NCBI RefSeq assembly: GCF_051622035.1
Contig: NC_135360.1
Span: 10,406,001 to 10,470,000 of the forward strand
Source: Arctopsyche grandis
Taxonomy: Eukaryota > Arthropoda > Insecta > Trichoptera > Hydropsychidae
Direction of reading: 5' to 3'
DNA length: 64,000 bases
Within the stretch, counting starts at the first letter, position 1; each line of letters starts with the position of its first letter. The notes under the pieces are model-generated. The model had not been told where the DNA came from. It did no database searches and saw only the letters and a list, made by a program, of their open reading frames with translations. The position numbers and the translations under genes were made by a program. This document shows positions 46,001-57,582 of the stretch, in pieces.

Positions 46001-49000
46001 AGACGTGTCAAGGTTACCAACTACCAACGCATGTTCATGGTCATGTGTATGGACGAACTTGCTAAACTTTTCCCAAAACAAGCCAGATACACTCTATTCA
46101 ACATTTACAACAACGAAGGTGACAACTATGAAGTGAGAGTCGCCGCTATTTTCGAACTTTTGAAAGCTCGTCCAACTCTCAACATGCTCCAACAAATGGC
46201 TGAAGCTACCCACACTGACTCCAGTATCCAAGTTCGCGCCGCCATCAAATCGGCCATCAAATACGCAGCCAATTTAGGAACACAAGAGAAGAAATTTGAA
46301 AGACTGTTAGTAAATTTTTCTATGGTTACGTTTTTGATTTCACACATGTCAAGAAACTTTAATTTTTTTTCATTTTAGATCGAGATACGCCAAAGCAGCT
46401 GAAAAAATGCTTTCTGAAAAAGAATATGGATTCCAATATTCTGCTAAATACTTACAGTATTACTACTCCAAGAATTTAGGCACAGGACTATTCCAATCTC
46501 TTGGTCTTATCGGAAGTGAAGATAGCATAATACACAAATATTTCACTTACAATTCCAGAGTTAAATTCGGCGGATGGTTGTCACCCAATAGGGTAATTTA
46601 AGAGTTTTTTAACCATCCAATCCTTCAAAAGAACTCTTATTGATATTTATTAATTCACAGGTTCAAGGTGGTGTTTCAAGCATTAGCAAGTTGATTGAAC
46701 TTATCAAGAGTACATTGGATAGAGTAGTCACTAAAATAAATGACAAAAAAGACAATTCAAAACTAACTGCTGATGATATCGCTAAAGTTTTCAACATCAA
46801 GGGAGATCTTCAAGAAGAGCTTCAAGCAAGCTTATTCTTGAAACTGTTTAGCCAAGATCGCATTTTCGCATTCGGAGAACAAAGCTTCCACAATCTTCCG
46901 CGCTATGTTAAGTCCATAGTGCAAAAACTCGAAAATGGTGTCGAATACAACTACAACAAATTCTACAATCAAGAAAATGTTGATATCAGTTTCCCAACAA
47001 TCACTGGCATGCCATTCTTCCTGAAATCCAGAAGCCCAGTATACATCCAGCTTAAAGGCAAGGTTCAAGCTAAAATCAACCCCAAAAACAACAAGGAAGA
47101 CAAACTGAACATACCTAATACAGTGAACGTCACCGGAGATCTTCAACTCGTATTGGCTCGTGACAGCGAAGGAAGAGTTGGCTTCTATTGCCCTATGGGA
47201 GACAAATATATGACATCTGGAGTCATCAGAAAATCCCAAATCAATATTCCACTCAGATCTAAAGTCAATGTTGATGTGATCAATTCTGACGTCTCCGTCG
47301 AAGTCAGCCCCCTGAATCCTTCAGAAGAGTCCAGGTTGTACCACGATAGCATGGACTCTTATACATCGGTTCGAGAAAGAGACTCTACTATCGTTCCAAC
47401 ACAACACAAAGAAACCAAATTCAACCTACCACAACATCCAAAATACGACTTCAACACAATCTACGGAAAAGACACTTTCGGAATGGCCCTCGAAGTAAGA
47501 CAAGTTTATAATTCGCTTCCCCCACAACGATCTCTAAGAGATCAAATTATGGACACCTTTATCGTCATGATCAAACCTCAATCCAAGACATTATACAAAA
47601 ACCGATTAACCACAATCAAATACCAACCACAACAGTCTCAAAATCAACAGATCGTCTTTTCGCTTGGTTACAGTGAGTATTTTTTCGATGATAGTGTCTT
47701 ATTACATATTAAAACAAAACGATAATCATTTTTTTCCTTTAGACACCCAAGAACCACATCCCGTTAAAGGTGCTTGGTCGCCATCAGACAAAGTAATTTC
47801 TCAATACCCCTCTGATGTCAGCTGTGGTAGCAAAGCTCGCCAACAACAGTTGTTGGAAACAGCCGTATTTGGAATCCCAGAAGGACAAGGATACATTCTG
47901 GATGTTGGAGTTCAATGCCTTGGAAAAGCTAATGCTCAATTCTCTGCCTCGATCGCACGAGGCAACAGCAAATTGGACGAGAGATCCCGACTGATCTTCT
48001 TCTATAACCATCAAACCGCCAGCGGCAAACCATTCCAAGCCTACTCCGTGATCTCCGCCAAGATGCCCACAGTACCCACCTTGGACTTTGTGAAGGCACT
48101 CGAATTTAACTCGAGCCTTGACTTCGATATGATTTTGAAATACGGAGAATCCGTGAACAACGGAGCTGTAGTCACCATGAAAGGACAAATGAGCCAGACC
48201 CCCGATAGAAAGGAATACTTGAAAAACGCACCCATGGCTAAGCTTTGCGAGTTGGAAATGGCCAGTGGAAACTTCTTGATGCCCGCATGCCAAAATGTCA
48301 CTATTCGCGCCAATGTAATGAACGCTCTGTCCGCCGACGTTCAATACAACAACATTGGTGATGGAACCAGACGATTGGCCTACTTAGCTCACCATCTGAT
48401 CAGACACCACTTATACTATAATATCAGAGACGACTGGTTAAAACAAACCAAACCTGGAACTATCCAATTCCAGGCCGATTTCGGTCCTGCAATGAACGGA
48501 CTAGTTTCGGTTATGAGTACTCCCATCGTTGAAGTTCAATACATCAATTTCCATCTGAGCCAATGGGGCAAGGCGATCGCTGGAATCGTCATGAACCCCA
48601 CCGTTCCCATGTTCAAACAATACGCCGATCGAGTCTATGGATACCAATATCAACGTAAGTTTCAAGATCAATGATGTTAACTTGTTTAAATTGAAGCTTA
48701 ACTTTTTCTTTTTTTAATAGCAACTTGTGCTATTGATGGAAAGTCTGTCAACACGTTCTCTAACCAGACTTACAAGTACGCCGTCGGAAATTGTTGGCAC
48801 GTAGCTATGCAAAATGGATCTCATGTCGTAGACGCCGCTGGACAATCTTCAGGCGTCTTCTCCGCTCTTCAACAAAGTTCTGTTTTAGTAAAGGGAAATA
48901 ACGGCAAAAAAGACTTCTTGGTCACCTACAGGTGCTTACCATACCATACACCTAACCTTTACATTTTAGATTTTTGCTAGCTGTTTTACTTATAGATATA

Positions 49001-49960
49001 CGCATTTTCAGATCACTTTCGGGAGATGATATAACCATCGAATACTATCAAGGCGATAACATACTGGTGAATAAGAAACAAGTTCAACTCACCCATGGAA
49101 AATCCGTGTATGAATGGACCAAGGACAAGAAATCTAAGCTCATGGAAGCTTACATGATCAATGGCGAATTAACCATCAACGTTGACAACGAGAAATTGAC
49201 CATCATTTCCAATGGAGATCGTATGCTCATCTCAGTCAGCGATTCTTATCGCAACACGACCAGTGGTTTATGCGGAGATAACTCAGGCGATTCCAAATTC
49301 GATCTGGCAACTCCATCCAATTGCTACATGTGCGACAACACCTTGTTCGGTGCCACCTGGGCTATGACTAACGATCAATGCGATCCTCAAGTTAAAGAAT
49401 TACAACAACAAGCCAATGCCGTACCTACCGTGTGTCATGAACAGATCACTCCGTCTGTCCAACCACCGAACATGGACAACGGTGAGTCCCACACTGATTC
49501 ATCTCATGACCACCAAGAAGGATCCCACCAAGAAGGATCCCACCAAGGAGAAAGCCAAGATCAGAAGAAAAAGGAAGCAGAACGAAAGAAGATCCGCCAA
49601 AGCCACACTGTCTGCCAAGTTCGCTCCACCGTACAACTATACGAAGAGAACAGTGAAATTTGCATTACTGAACAACCCATACCAGCATGCAGCAACAAAT
49701 GCCAAGAAGGTGATCTTTACGAGATGACTGTAAGTACAATAAATAAAACTTTAAGTAAAATACCTTTAACAGTACATGAATTAATTGACTAATCCAAACG
49801 TTTCAATTTAAAGGTTGGAGTCGTCTGCCAACCGAATACCAATCAAGAATTCCAGGCCATGAAGAAGGCGGTTGAATTGGGTGAGGATATCCAGTTAGAC
49901 AAAACTAAGTACAAGGCAACCCGAGAAGATTACTACATGGTTCCCAAAACGTGCAAATGA
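43098..49960 (+). CDS. Vg2: Vitellogenin 2
   Basis: A second yolk-protein precursor of about 1920 aa, near normal family length. Exons: 43098-43128, 43213-43342, 43608-43630, 43705-44165, 44241-44459, 44540-44952, 45034-46305, 46379-46592, 46661-47672, 47743-48654, 48721-48931, 49012-49729, 49814-49960; all junctions keep frame. Signal peptide MKFVFVITLLLAAAFA. The N domain has YSYNVELRTLT, ENLLKGILGNFQYD and FRKMEREVSGKCE. Two serine tracts flank a furin-type RQRR at the exon 6/7 junction. The helical domain has HRVQVFVRAIGNLGHP and ARYTLFNIYNN. The von Willebrand D domain is split by an intron and has TTSGLCGD; the DGXR position reads NGDR. Exon 1 (31 nt) and exon 8 (214 nt) have the same length as in Vg1. 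Vg2 lacks the Gly-Gln repeats. Confidence 0.95.
43608..43630 (+). other. 23-nt micro-exon of Vg2
   Basis: Preceded by ttttttgcag and followed by gtaagt. It is the only way found to join exon 2 (ending at 43342) to the exon starting ATTGGCATGC in frame; the product around it reads RPSDTYSNWHANKK. Skipping it, or using the donor at 43338, breaks frame. Confidence 0.7.
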
Positions 49961-50149
49961 ATCAAAAACCGATAAATCTCGTCACACGTGAAATGTGCTT
50001 GAAGTATCGGGTACTATGACCACGGCACCTGTAATGATATTGTTTTTATTTAAAAAAATACCTTAGAAATTAAGTCAACTTTTGTAACTCACATTTTGGC
50101 AATTTAATTGGATGTATGTATATACTATTCAAAATAATAACCGCTACAC

Positions 50150-50155
50150 AATAAA
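50150..50155 (+). terminator. Poly(A) signal of Vg2
   Basis: AATAAA about 190 bases after the stop codon (context CACAATAAAGT). Confidence 0.5.
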
Positions 50156-50256
50156 GTATTTATTCAAGATTGTATATAAAAACTATTTTTGATTTTTATT
50201 TTCATAATATTAAAATAATTAATAATGAACACAAAGACAATAAAACAGTAAATATA

Positions 50257-50454
50257 TATAGGATCCGGATGTGAAGGATTCCAAGTGAAACGCAGATTAA
50301 GTCAGAACTATGTATTTATTAACACATATCTTCGGGCTTGTTCTCCAACAAGTGACCATAACAACACGCATCCGGTCTTTCCCATGCATACCACACACAC
50401 TTTATCCCAGCTTGACCAACTATACCTACGGCTCGTTTAAAAATCAATTCTACA
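50257..50454 (-). repeat. 3' LTR
   Basis: The left copy of the 198-bp LTR. In element orientation it follows ...GGAATGACCGAA, a weak polypurine tract, and starts TGTAGAATTG. TTAATAAATAC inside it may act as poly(A) signal. Confidence 0.85.
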
Positions 50455-50970
50455 TTCGGTCATTCCTGACTGTCATTCGCCCTCGGATGACATTCTTCGT
50501 CTTTTATATTTTTACAGCATTTCATCTCACATTCTTTTACATTTCATCTTCTACTCTATACAATGTATCATCTTACATTCTTTTAAAACATTTCCTCTAT
50601 CATCCTCAACAATGTTTAATCTTCCATTCCATAAAATCATCTTATATTCTTCTAAACATGCTTTCAATTGTCACAATTACAATTTAAATCACAATTACAA
50701 TCATCATCACAACTACATTTCAATACACTTATACATCAATCATTTTACAATTTACATAACAATTACAATTATAACAAATTAATCGTTGCACATTTCACTA
50801 CAAATCAATTTTTCATTTCAACACAATTCAATCTTCAATAAAGTTACACATAAATCATCACAATTAAAGTTACACATAAATCATCACAATTACAATTTAA
50901 AATTATTTCAAGCAATACAAAACAGAAAGGTATCACAATTACAATTTAAAATTATTACAAGCAATACAAA

Positions 50971-51145
50971 ACATTAGAATCAATACCTTTACAATGACAA
51001 GTTAAATCTTTACATCGGAAACAATCACATTTCAAAACATTACTAGAATTAGCAATAAAACATTAAAATCAATACCATTACAATGACAGGTTAAATCTTT
51101 ACATCGGAAACAATCACATTTTAAAACATTACTAGAATTACATTT
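50971..51145. repeat. ~85-bp tandem duplication in the retroelement
   Basis: TTACAATGACA-GTTAAATC and CGGAAACAATCACATTT through ACATTACTAGAATTA occur twice in direct order with few differences. They lie in the non-coding 3' part of the LTR element. Confidence 0.7.
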
Positions 51146-51360
51146 CAATACAGTTATATTATATTCTTCTAAGCATGTAACCAAATTAAAACATTATTCA
51201 ATGTACCAAGCACTTCCCAAAAATACTAGAATAAGCAATAAAACATTACACTTTTCAATCATCAAATTACAAGTAAGGCTTAACTAAAAACCCTCCAGGT
51301 ATTTCACTTATTCTCTAATTCACAAACGCACACTTCACTTCTATCGGTACAACTTAAATA

Positions 51361-52785
51361 CTATCCAATGCCCGTGGCGATTCTCCGTGACCATCCGATG
51401 AATCTGCCGTCACCCCACAGATTTTCTGCTAGTAATTTACCATAAATGAAGTCAACACATATTGGTTCTGGCTCACTGATACATCCAGTAAGTCTTTTCT
51501 CAATCCATGGTTCTATTTTCTTTTCCATTGAATTAACATCAATCCGACTACGACCGAGCTTGAAAGTGAATACAGTGTCTTTTGGTGTTGAAATTTTGAC
51601 TGGGTCCCTTAATCCTTCTTGTGATATAGCCATATCTTTCTCTTTGTCTTTATGTTTCTCCTTTTCTTTATTCTCATCTTCAGAATTCTTCAAATGACTA
51701 TAATCCTTAGATCCTTTTTTAAATTGATCATCGGGTGGTTCATCTGTATTTGAAGACGGTATGTCTCCGTAGTCCCAAAGTCTTCCTCTTTGCAAACCAT
51801 CACTGTTCACACTTACATCAGCTATGTTTACATCTCCATCAGCCATGTTCGCATCGTCCTCTTCATTATTGGAAACAATGAGTTCTGCTTGAGCAGACAT
51901 CTCTCGTGAAGCCCGTTGCTGCAAAGGTCTTTTACATGCCTGTTGCCACACTTCCTTACGATCCCTCATCTCTTGCTCTTTTTTTCTCCTCGGCAGACTC
52001 CGTTCTAAGTTAACCTCCATCAAAACACACGGTTTATTAACAAATTTCACAACGGATTCTGTTATGGGGCTACCCAACAGGGCGGCACCCGGGATACTGA
52101 CTTCTTTTCTTATTTCTTCTTGTATTGGAATACCGACTGGTTCTCTTATTTCTTCCGTGTCTAGTCGCACTGAAGAAGCGTCTAAAGTAGTTTGAGACGG
52201 CGATGCTGCAGGCCGTGTACCATTTGACATCTTTGGTGTTTCACCGGCCCCACTTGAATCGGAGTCAATGGGCTCTGCTTGAGCAAGCATTTCTCGTTCT
52301 TCAAAGACGAGCTCTTCGTCATCCCACTGGAACTCTTCTATCAGCTTCTGCTTAAGGATAGTCCATGATCTAATTATCCCTTCTGAATCCAGGAACATTC
52401 TCGCTGTTCCTACGCAATATACTCTCCCGTAGACCAGTTGCTGCAGGGGCGTCCAGTGGAAGAACTTCGCAAATTCTTCCATGTGCTCAATCCACTGGCT
52501 GATTGGCACACCGCCGATCCCCTTAAACCGTGGCGCGTAAGTCTCGAATTTGTCTCTGTCAAAATATGGCACTTCGTCTTCTTCTTCCTCTTCATCCTCG
52601 TCGTCATCATCTTCGTCTAAGTCCGCGAACCTCTGCATCTCCACGACAGTTAGCCGACGTACAACTGACGCTGACAATGGCGTTATCGTCTTGGATATCA
52701 TCATCGTTGTGTGGCGTGTTCGCTGACGTGACGCCACCGGCGTCGTCTTTATGCTCGTACGCGTCATCGCGCGTTCTAACCTCAA
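51361..52785 (-). CDS. Gag-like protein of the LTR retrotransposon
   Basis: 474 aa. The basic N-terminus is followed by a run of Asp/Glu (about residues 55-70), then a capsid-like block: GVPISQWIEHMEEFAKFF, LVYGRVYCVGTARMFL and SWTILKQKLIEEFQWDDEE. That order (W near the start, a G.A.. middle, then 'W..LK..L...F') is the retrotransposon gag pattern of Ty3-type elements. The C-terminal half is Glu/Lys/Ser-rich with no CCHC zinc knuckle and no protease motif (DTG/DSG) in context. The start lies about 80 nt after the 5' LTR. The frame is intact. Confidence 0.75.
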   Translation of the reverse strand: MRLERAMTRTSIKTTPVASRQRTRHTTMMISKTITPLSASVVRRLTVVEMQRFADLDEDDDDEDEEEEEDEVPYFDRDKFETYAPRFKGIGGVPISQWIEHMEEFAKFFHWTPLQQLVYGRVYCVGTARMFLDSEGIIRSWTILKQKLIEEFQWDDEELVFEEREMLAQAEPIDSDSSGAGETPKMSNGTRPAASPSQTTLDASSVRLDTEEIREPVGIPIQEEIRKEVSIPGAALLGSPITESVVKFVNKPCVLMEVNLERSLPRRKKEQEMRDRKEVWQQACKRPLQQRASREMSAQAELIVSNNEEDDANMADGDVNIADVSVNSDGLQRGRLWDYGDIPSSNTDEPPDDQFKKGSKDYSHLKNSEDENKEKEKHKDKEKDMAISQEGLRDPVKISTPKDTVFTFKLGRSRIDVNSMEKKIEPWIEKRLTGCISEPEPICVDFIYGKLLAENLWGDGRFIGWSRRIATGIG

Positions 52786-52845
52786 CTGTCAAAACTCCGC
52801 GTCGTCGTCTGACCGCTTCTGGCTGTCACTGGAATGTCTTCGGGC

Positions 52846-52863
52846 ATCCCGGACGAGCCCCCA
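52846..52863 (-). promoter_or_regulatory. Primer-binding site matching tRNA-Pro
   Basis: Minus strand TGGGGGCTCGTCCGGGAT, directly inside the 5' LTR. It is the complement of the conserved 3' end of eukaryotic tRNA-Pro including CCA, and is also the classic primer site of gammaretroviruses such as murine leukaemia virus. All 18 bases match. Confidence 0.88.
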
Positions 52864-52865
52864 AA

Positions 52866-53059
52866 TATAGGATCCGGATGTGAAGGATTCCAAGTGAAAC
52901 GCAGATTAAGTCAGAACTATGTATTTATTAACACATATCTTCGGGCTTGTTCTCCAACAAGTGACCATAACAACACGCATCCGGTCTTTCCCATGCATAC
53001 CACACACACTTTATCCCAGCTTGACCAACTATACCTACGGCTCGTTTAAAAATCAATTC

Positions 53060-53063
<4 letters not shown>
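52866..53063 (-). repeat. 5' LTR
   Basis: The right copy of the LTR, identical to 50257-50454. It is followed on the plus strand by a (TA)n run (53064-53126). Confidence 0.85.

Positions 53064-53126
<63 letters not shown>
53064..53126. repeat. (TA)n microsatellite
   Basis: About 30 TA units directly against the LTR element. The target duplication of the element is hidden in this run. Confidence 0.9.
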
Positions 53127-53133
<7 letters not shown>

Positions 53134-53539
53134 TTCACTGCGTTTTATCTAATTCCTTTCCTTTATTTTATCTTCTGGCAACACTGGTCCGACCCAACGC
53201 TTCATCTTCGATTTACACACAAACAAGGAAGATGTAATAAATCCGTTTCTGATTCCGATGATGATATTATAGAAGTAGCAACTACGACTAAATATATGTT
53301 ATCAGTAAAAGAAAGGCATCAATTAGCTTTTAGAAATAAAACTGAAATCAATTTGAGAAAGGAGCCTACCCAGATAAAAAAAATCGGATATGACCAACCC
53401 ATGACTTTATTTGAGGAATATAAGAAGGTCACAAAATAAAATTTGATATTGAACCATACAGACACATTCACACATTCCGGCTATGAGAGCATTGACGATA
53501 CAAATTGAGCGCAAATGTAAGGAAACTTGCACAAGACAA

Positions 53540-54030
53540 AAGTTCTCATTCCGGTTGTCGGATTATCAAATTTTTTGTTATTACTTAAAATCACTATTAT
53601 ATATCATGAATATTGTTTTAAAAAAAAATACTTCTTCCGGTTTACGAATTCTGACCAAAACCTTATCAATGCTAAATTAGTACATAAAGAATAAAATATA
53701 AATTTTCAGCTTAGTAAGACCTCGATTCTCTAGAGTAAAAGTATTACTTCCGGTTTTTACATAACATTTATATTATATATATGTAAAAAAATTTCAATCC
53801 GATTTGATTAGCGGTTTGGGAGATAATTGAATTCAAAAACTTAAATAAAAGAGTTAAATTAAATAAAACCGTTACTAAGTTTCAGTTCGATAGGACTCAC
53901 GGTGTTCAAAAAATCCCCAAAATACACAGACAAACACACACAGTCACACACACCTTTTTTCTAAATCATGAAAACGTGATCAGTGGTCGATTCAGAGTTC
54001 GAATCAGTCAAAATCTTGTGTTCGAATTTT
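53540..54030 (+). repeat. Dispersed repeat shared with hAT element D
   Basis: It holds, in order, ACTTCCGGTTT-type words, AATCCGATTTGATTAGCGGT, GTTTCAGTTCGATAGGAC, CCCCAAAATACAC with a CACACA run, and AAACGTGATCAGTGGTCGAT. The same series recurs inside element D at about 54380-54905 and, in part, at 8790-8950. Function is unknown; it may be the 3' part of an old retroelement. Confidence 0.6.
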
Positions 54031-54140
54031 GGCATGATCAAGTAATAAAGAAATCGTGAGAAGGGAATTGACTTTTTTGATAAAAAGAAATACATAAAAC
54101 CGATATAATCTAATATATAATTTCGAAAGAGACTTTGTAT

Positions 54141-55243
54141 TAATGCTTCCAATCCCGGAAGGTTACTTCAACACCGGGATTGCGGTGCCGGGAATTTCCG
54201 ATCCCGGGATCCCGGTGCTAGCACCGGTATTTCAAATGTATAAGAGAAACAAGTTCAATTTCATGTTTTCATATTTCAAAAAAGTTCAATTGAATTTTGC
54301 AACCTCTCCCGATGTTTCACGCAAAAAATACTCCCATTTGGCGTACTAATTTTGAGAGTTAAGCTACATTTTTTAATTTTCGGTTCGCATCCATAAAATT
54401 CTAAGATTAAATAAAACACATCCGAAAATGTAATTAAATAAAGTACTTCTGGTTGACGGATGCTTACCAACTTTTATACATAACTTGGTAAAATTTCAGT
54501 TCAATAAATTAAAGAATTTCTTAGAAAAACACAAAAAAACCTTGATTCTCCAAACTAAAAGTACTACTTTCGGGTTAGGAAAAAATATTGGGGTATAATA
54601 TTAATAATTTCTATTATAAGTAAGAAATTTCAGTCCGATTTGATGAGTGGTTTGGGAGATAATTTTATTCAAAAACTTAAAAAGAAAGAGGACACCTATA
54701 AGAGGAGGTACCAACTTAAAAATTTGAAAATCGTGTATCGATAAAAATTTCAGTAACCAATACTAAGTTTCAGTTCGATAGGACGAACAGTGTTATCACT
54801 GTATCCCCAAAATACACTGACACACAATAAACATACAGACACTCACACATAAATTTTTTCTAGATCATGAAACGTGATCAGTGGTCGATTCTGAGTTCGA
54901 ATCAGTTAAACAATGCTTCAAATATCATTGCAGTAGAGCACAATATCTGCGATACGATACAGGCCGTTCATACCATTTCGGGGATACCACTATACCACTA
55001 TAAGCTGGCGTCGAAACGGGTGGCAAACAAATGGACTATGACTGTCATTGCTCATCCCACCATTGTTCATTATATAATGTTGTTTTATGTTTTTTTCCAT
55101 ATTATTTTTGGAAAATTAATATTTTTAAAGAGATTTCTGCCAGCACCGTAATCCCGGTATTCGGACTAGTTTCAGCACCGGGATTCACGGTACCAGAAAA
55201 CATCGGCATCCCGAGCACCGGGATCCCGGGATTGGAAGCCTTA
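54141..55243. mobile_element. hAT-type element D, 1103 bp, non-autonomous
   Basis: Ends are TAATGCTTCCAATCCCGG and the reverse complement of TAAGGCTTCCAATCCCGGG. The 8-bp duplication CTTTGTAT is exact (54133-54140 and 55244-55251). Both subterminal regions carry repeated CACCGGGATNNCGGTGC-type palindromic words, as expected for transposase sites. There is no transposase ORF. A truncated copy lies at 8484-8950. Confidence 0.85.
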
Positions 55244-55387
55244 CTTTGTATGTATGTAAGTACATATGTATGTTAGTATATTTGGTTGGGAACTTCATAA
55301 ACAATACAAATTTTCTATGACGACAATTCAATTGGTTGAATCAATATTTACTATTAGATTCTCCATATTTACGTTGTTTATATTACA

Positions 55388-55421
55388 AATACTAAGCGAA
55401 GCCGGGTAAAACAACTAGAAC
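55388..55421 (+). mobile_element. Possible Helitron 3' terminus
   Basis: AAGCGAAGCCGGGTAAAACAACTAG has the GCGAAGCCGGG word before a CTAG end that is common at insect Helitron 3' ends. A full stem-loop and the matching 5' end were not found. Confidence 0.35.
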
Positions 55422-55439
55422 TTGATAAATTAGATCACA

Positions 55440-55763
55440 ACTATCGTACGATAGTGTGAATGCATACATGTTTTCTACGCTGTTAAAAAATTTATATTCT
55501 TTTAGACCATTATAAAATATTAATTCATAAAGAATTCACTACCACTCATACATATTTTTGGGCATTATATATAATATGATTTTATTAATACATAATGTTT
55601 AGATTTAAATTTAATAATGAATAATGTTTACAGGCGTTAGGCTAAATATATTTAGTACAAAAAAAGAATAGTTTATTTTTGAGATTTAAAAATCCGGCTA
55701 TTAACCAGTAAACCGGTAATTGGTTGCTTATTGGATTGCTGCTAAGTGGAAATCTCCATATAA

Positions 55764-55823
<60 letters not shown>

Positions 55824-56350
55824 GTACATATGTGTGTACATATGTATACATATTTCATTTCTGCCATCTATTGTAAGAATATAAAAGCTTTATTTGAAAT
55901 TAATCTTAAATGTGATTTAGTTAATTCGCAATTCACTTCTCAAAGTCTTGATATAGCATTGGATGATAGATAATTTAAATTACTGTAGATTTCAAATTTA
56001 AATCAATGTCTTAAACTGTTGCTGTAAATACACATGTAGCTCATAAGACTATGATATTATGTATAAAATATTTTTTTCTACAGACAACTACTGGATTCTT
56101 TTAAAATTGTTGATAATATGATTGATAAAATTTAAATAAAATAATTATCAGCCCACAAATTGGCTATTGAAATTACAAAATCTAAAGCTTTTTGGTTTAT
56201 ACCTACATATATATGTACAAAAAAAAAATTGTTTTATATACGACGAATTTTTGATTTATATATAAAAAAAAACCAAACCAAATAATTTTGTTCACTAAAA
56301 ATGTTTTTTTTTAATTCGAGAAAATTCTCGCAAAACATTTATAATTATGT
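55440..56350. other. Gene-free AT-rich DNA
   Basis: No gene recognised. It contains a (TA)n run at about 55770-55816 and ACAT/ATGT simple repeats. Confidence 0.5.
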
Positions 56351-56364
56351 TTTGCGTTTTACAA

Positions 56365-56545
56365 TATTTAAAAATACTGGTGGTTTGTAATAAGCTTATT
56401 CTGCTTTTTCGAAATTCGGAACATATAAAATAAAAGTAGTAATAAAAATTTGTGAATTAAGTCAAACTGAAATTGTGTTTCTGGAACTGAAAATTGGACT
56501 TCCGCCAATTTTCAAATACAATGGTTCATATGTATGTATGTATGT
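56365..56545. mobile_element. MITE family F copy
   Basis: The segment AATACTGGTGGTTTGTAATA through GAATTAAGTCAAACTGAAAT to TTGGACTTCCGCC and CAAATACAATGGTTCATATG parallels the copies at 31236 and 33390. The left end is degraded. Confidence 0.5.
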
Positions 56546-56959
56546 ATATATTATCCCGGAGCGAAAAACGTGAATTTTTAATCTTCATCTATGGATCTAG
56601 TAAAAAAATTTCGTCGTATCAATGGAACGTTAAATAAAAAAATCGTTAATTTTAAACAATGTCCTGTGCATCCAACCAATGGATTTTGGTTTAAATGAGT
56701 AATTTATTATTAGTTTTGGCTGATTAATGAGAATCCGAAGTCACCATTTGCTCACAATTCCCCATACAAAGCGTGTGAGTGTTTGTATGAAAGGACCGTT
56801 TTTCAGAAAATCACCAATCGAAAATATATGCCAATATTGATTGACTAAAATCCTTTACATTTCAATTCCGCCAAAGGCGTCAATCTGTAGCGGAAAACCA
56901 TTTAAATTATTGTTTTTTTAACAAATTCCATTCAATTCGAGGGTTGTATTTTATTTTTT

Positions 56960-57115
56960 GATTTTTAAATGCTTTTTATTATTACTAAATTAGGTTTACA
57001 ATAGCTTTTATGTATATTTTAATAGCTACTGATCTACTTATCATTTTCGATTTTACAATTTTATTTTATTTTTATTAGTAGTTATAGTATTATATTATTC
57101 TAATGTTAATGTTAC
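56960..57115 (-). repeat. Dispersed repeat E, copy 2
   Basis: The reverse complement of the repeat at 39990-40200; it retains AGTAGATCAGTAGCTATTAA and AATAAAAAGCATTTAAAAAT. Confidence 0.6.
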
Positions 57116-57582
57116 ATGTATTTATATCGGCTTTGAGCAAAAACCTTCAGTTTTGAGGCTGACAAGCGGCATTCCTATGAACTTGCAACAAGACTGTCAC
57201 CTGTCTTTTAAATTGTCGGCTTTCTTATTTGAATTAAATCACCAAAGAATCAAAATCAAAGTACTTAGTCTTGAAAGTATCTCTAATGAAAAATACATGA
57301 ATTTAGCGAACGTAAATCAATAATAATTAATTTGAGAAATCCTGACTCATCACAAACAAAAATATCAATCAATTATGAATACTTACATACATATATACAC
57401 TGGTGTAGTGCTAAATAAAAAAGAACCAGGTTGGTGTTTAATTTTTACGACCCCCCCCCCCCCCACTTTTTTCCTTACTAAAAATGATTTTTTTTATATA
57501 TTTATAAAAAAAAAAACAAATAATAATTAACAAATATTCTTACTTGCTGAAATTATGATGTATTTTTTATCTATGTATATAC

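Larger units (their letters stand above)
50257..53063 (-). mobile_element. Gag-only LTR retrotransposon, 2.8 kb
   Basis: Two 198-bp direct repeats (50257-50454 and 52866-53063) look identical base for base and in minus orientation run TGTAGAATTG ... GGATCCTATA. Next to the 5' LTR is an 18-base primer site for tRNA-Pro. One long ORF (gag-like) is present. The rest (50455-51360) is AT-rich non-coding DNA with an internal ~85-bp duplication. There is no protease, reverse transcriptase or integrase. The element lies in a TA-rich site. Identical LTRs imply a recent insertion, so it was presumably mobilised by proteins from another element. Confidence 0.85.

Noticed and set aside
50310-50687. 125-codon frame, also repeated at 52919-53152
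   Set aside because: It starts inside the LTR and runs into non-coding retroelement DNA; the shared part is just LTR sequence.
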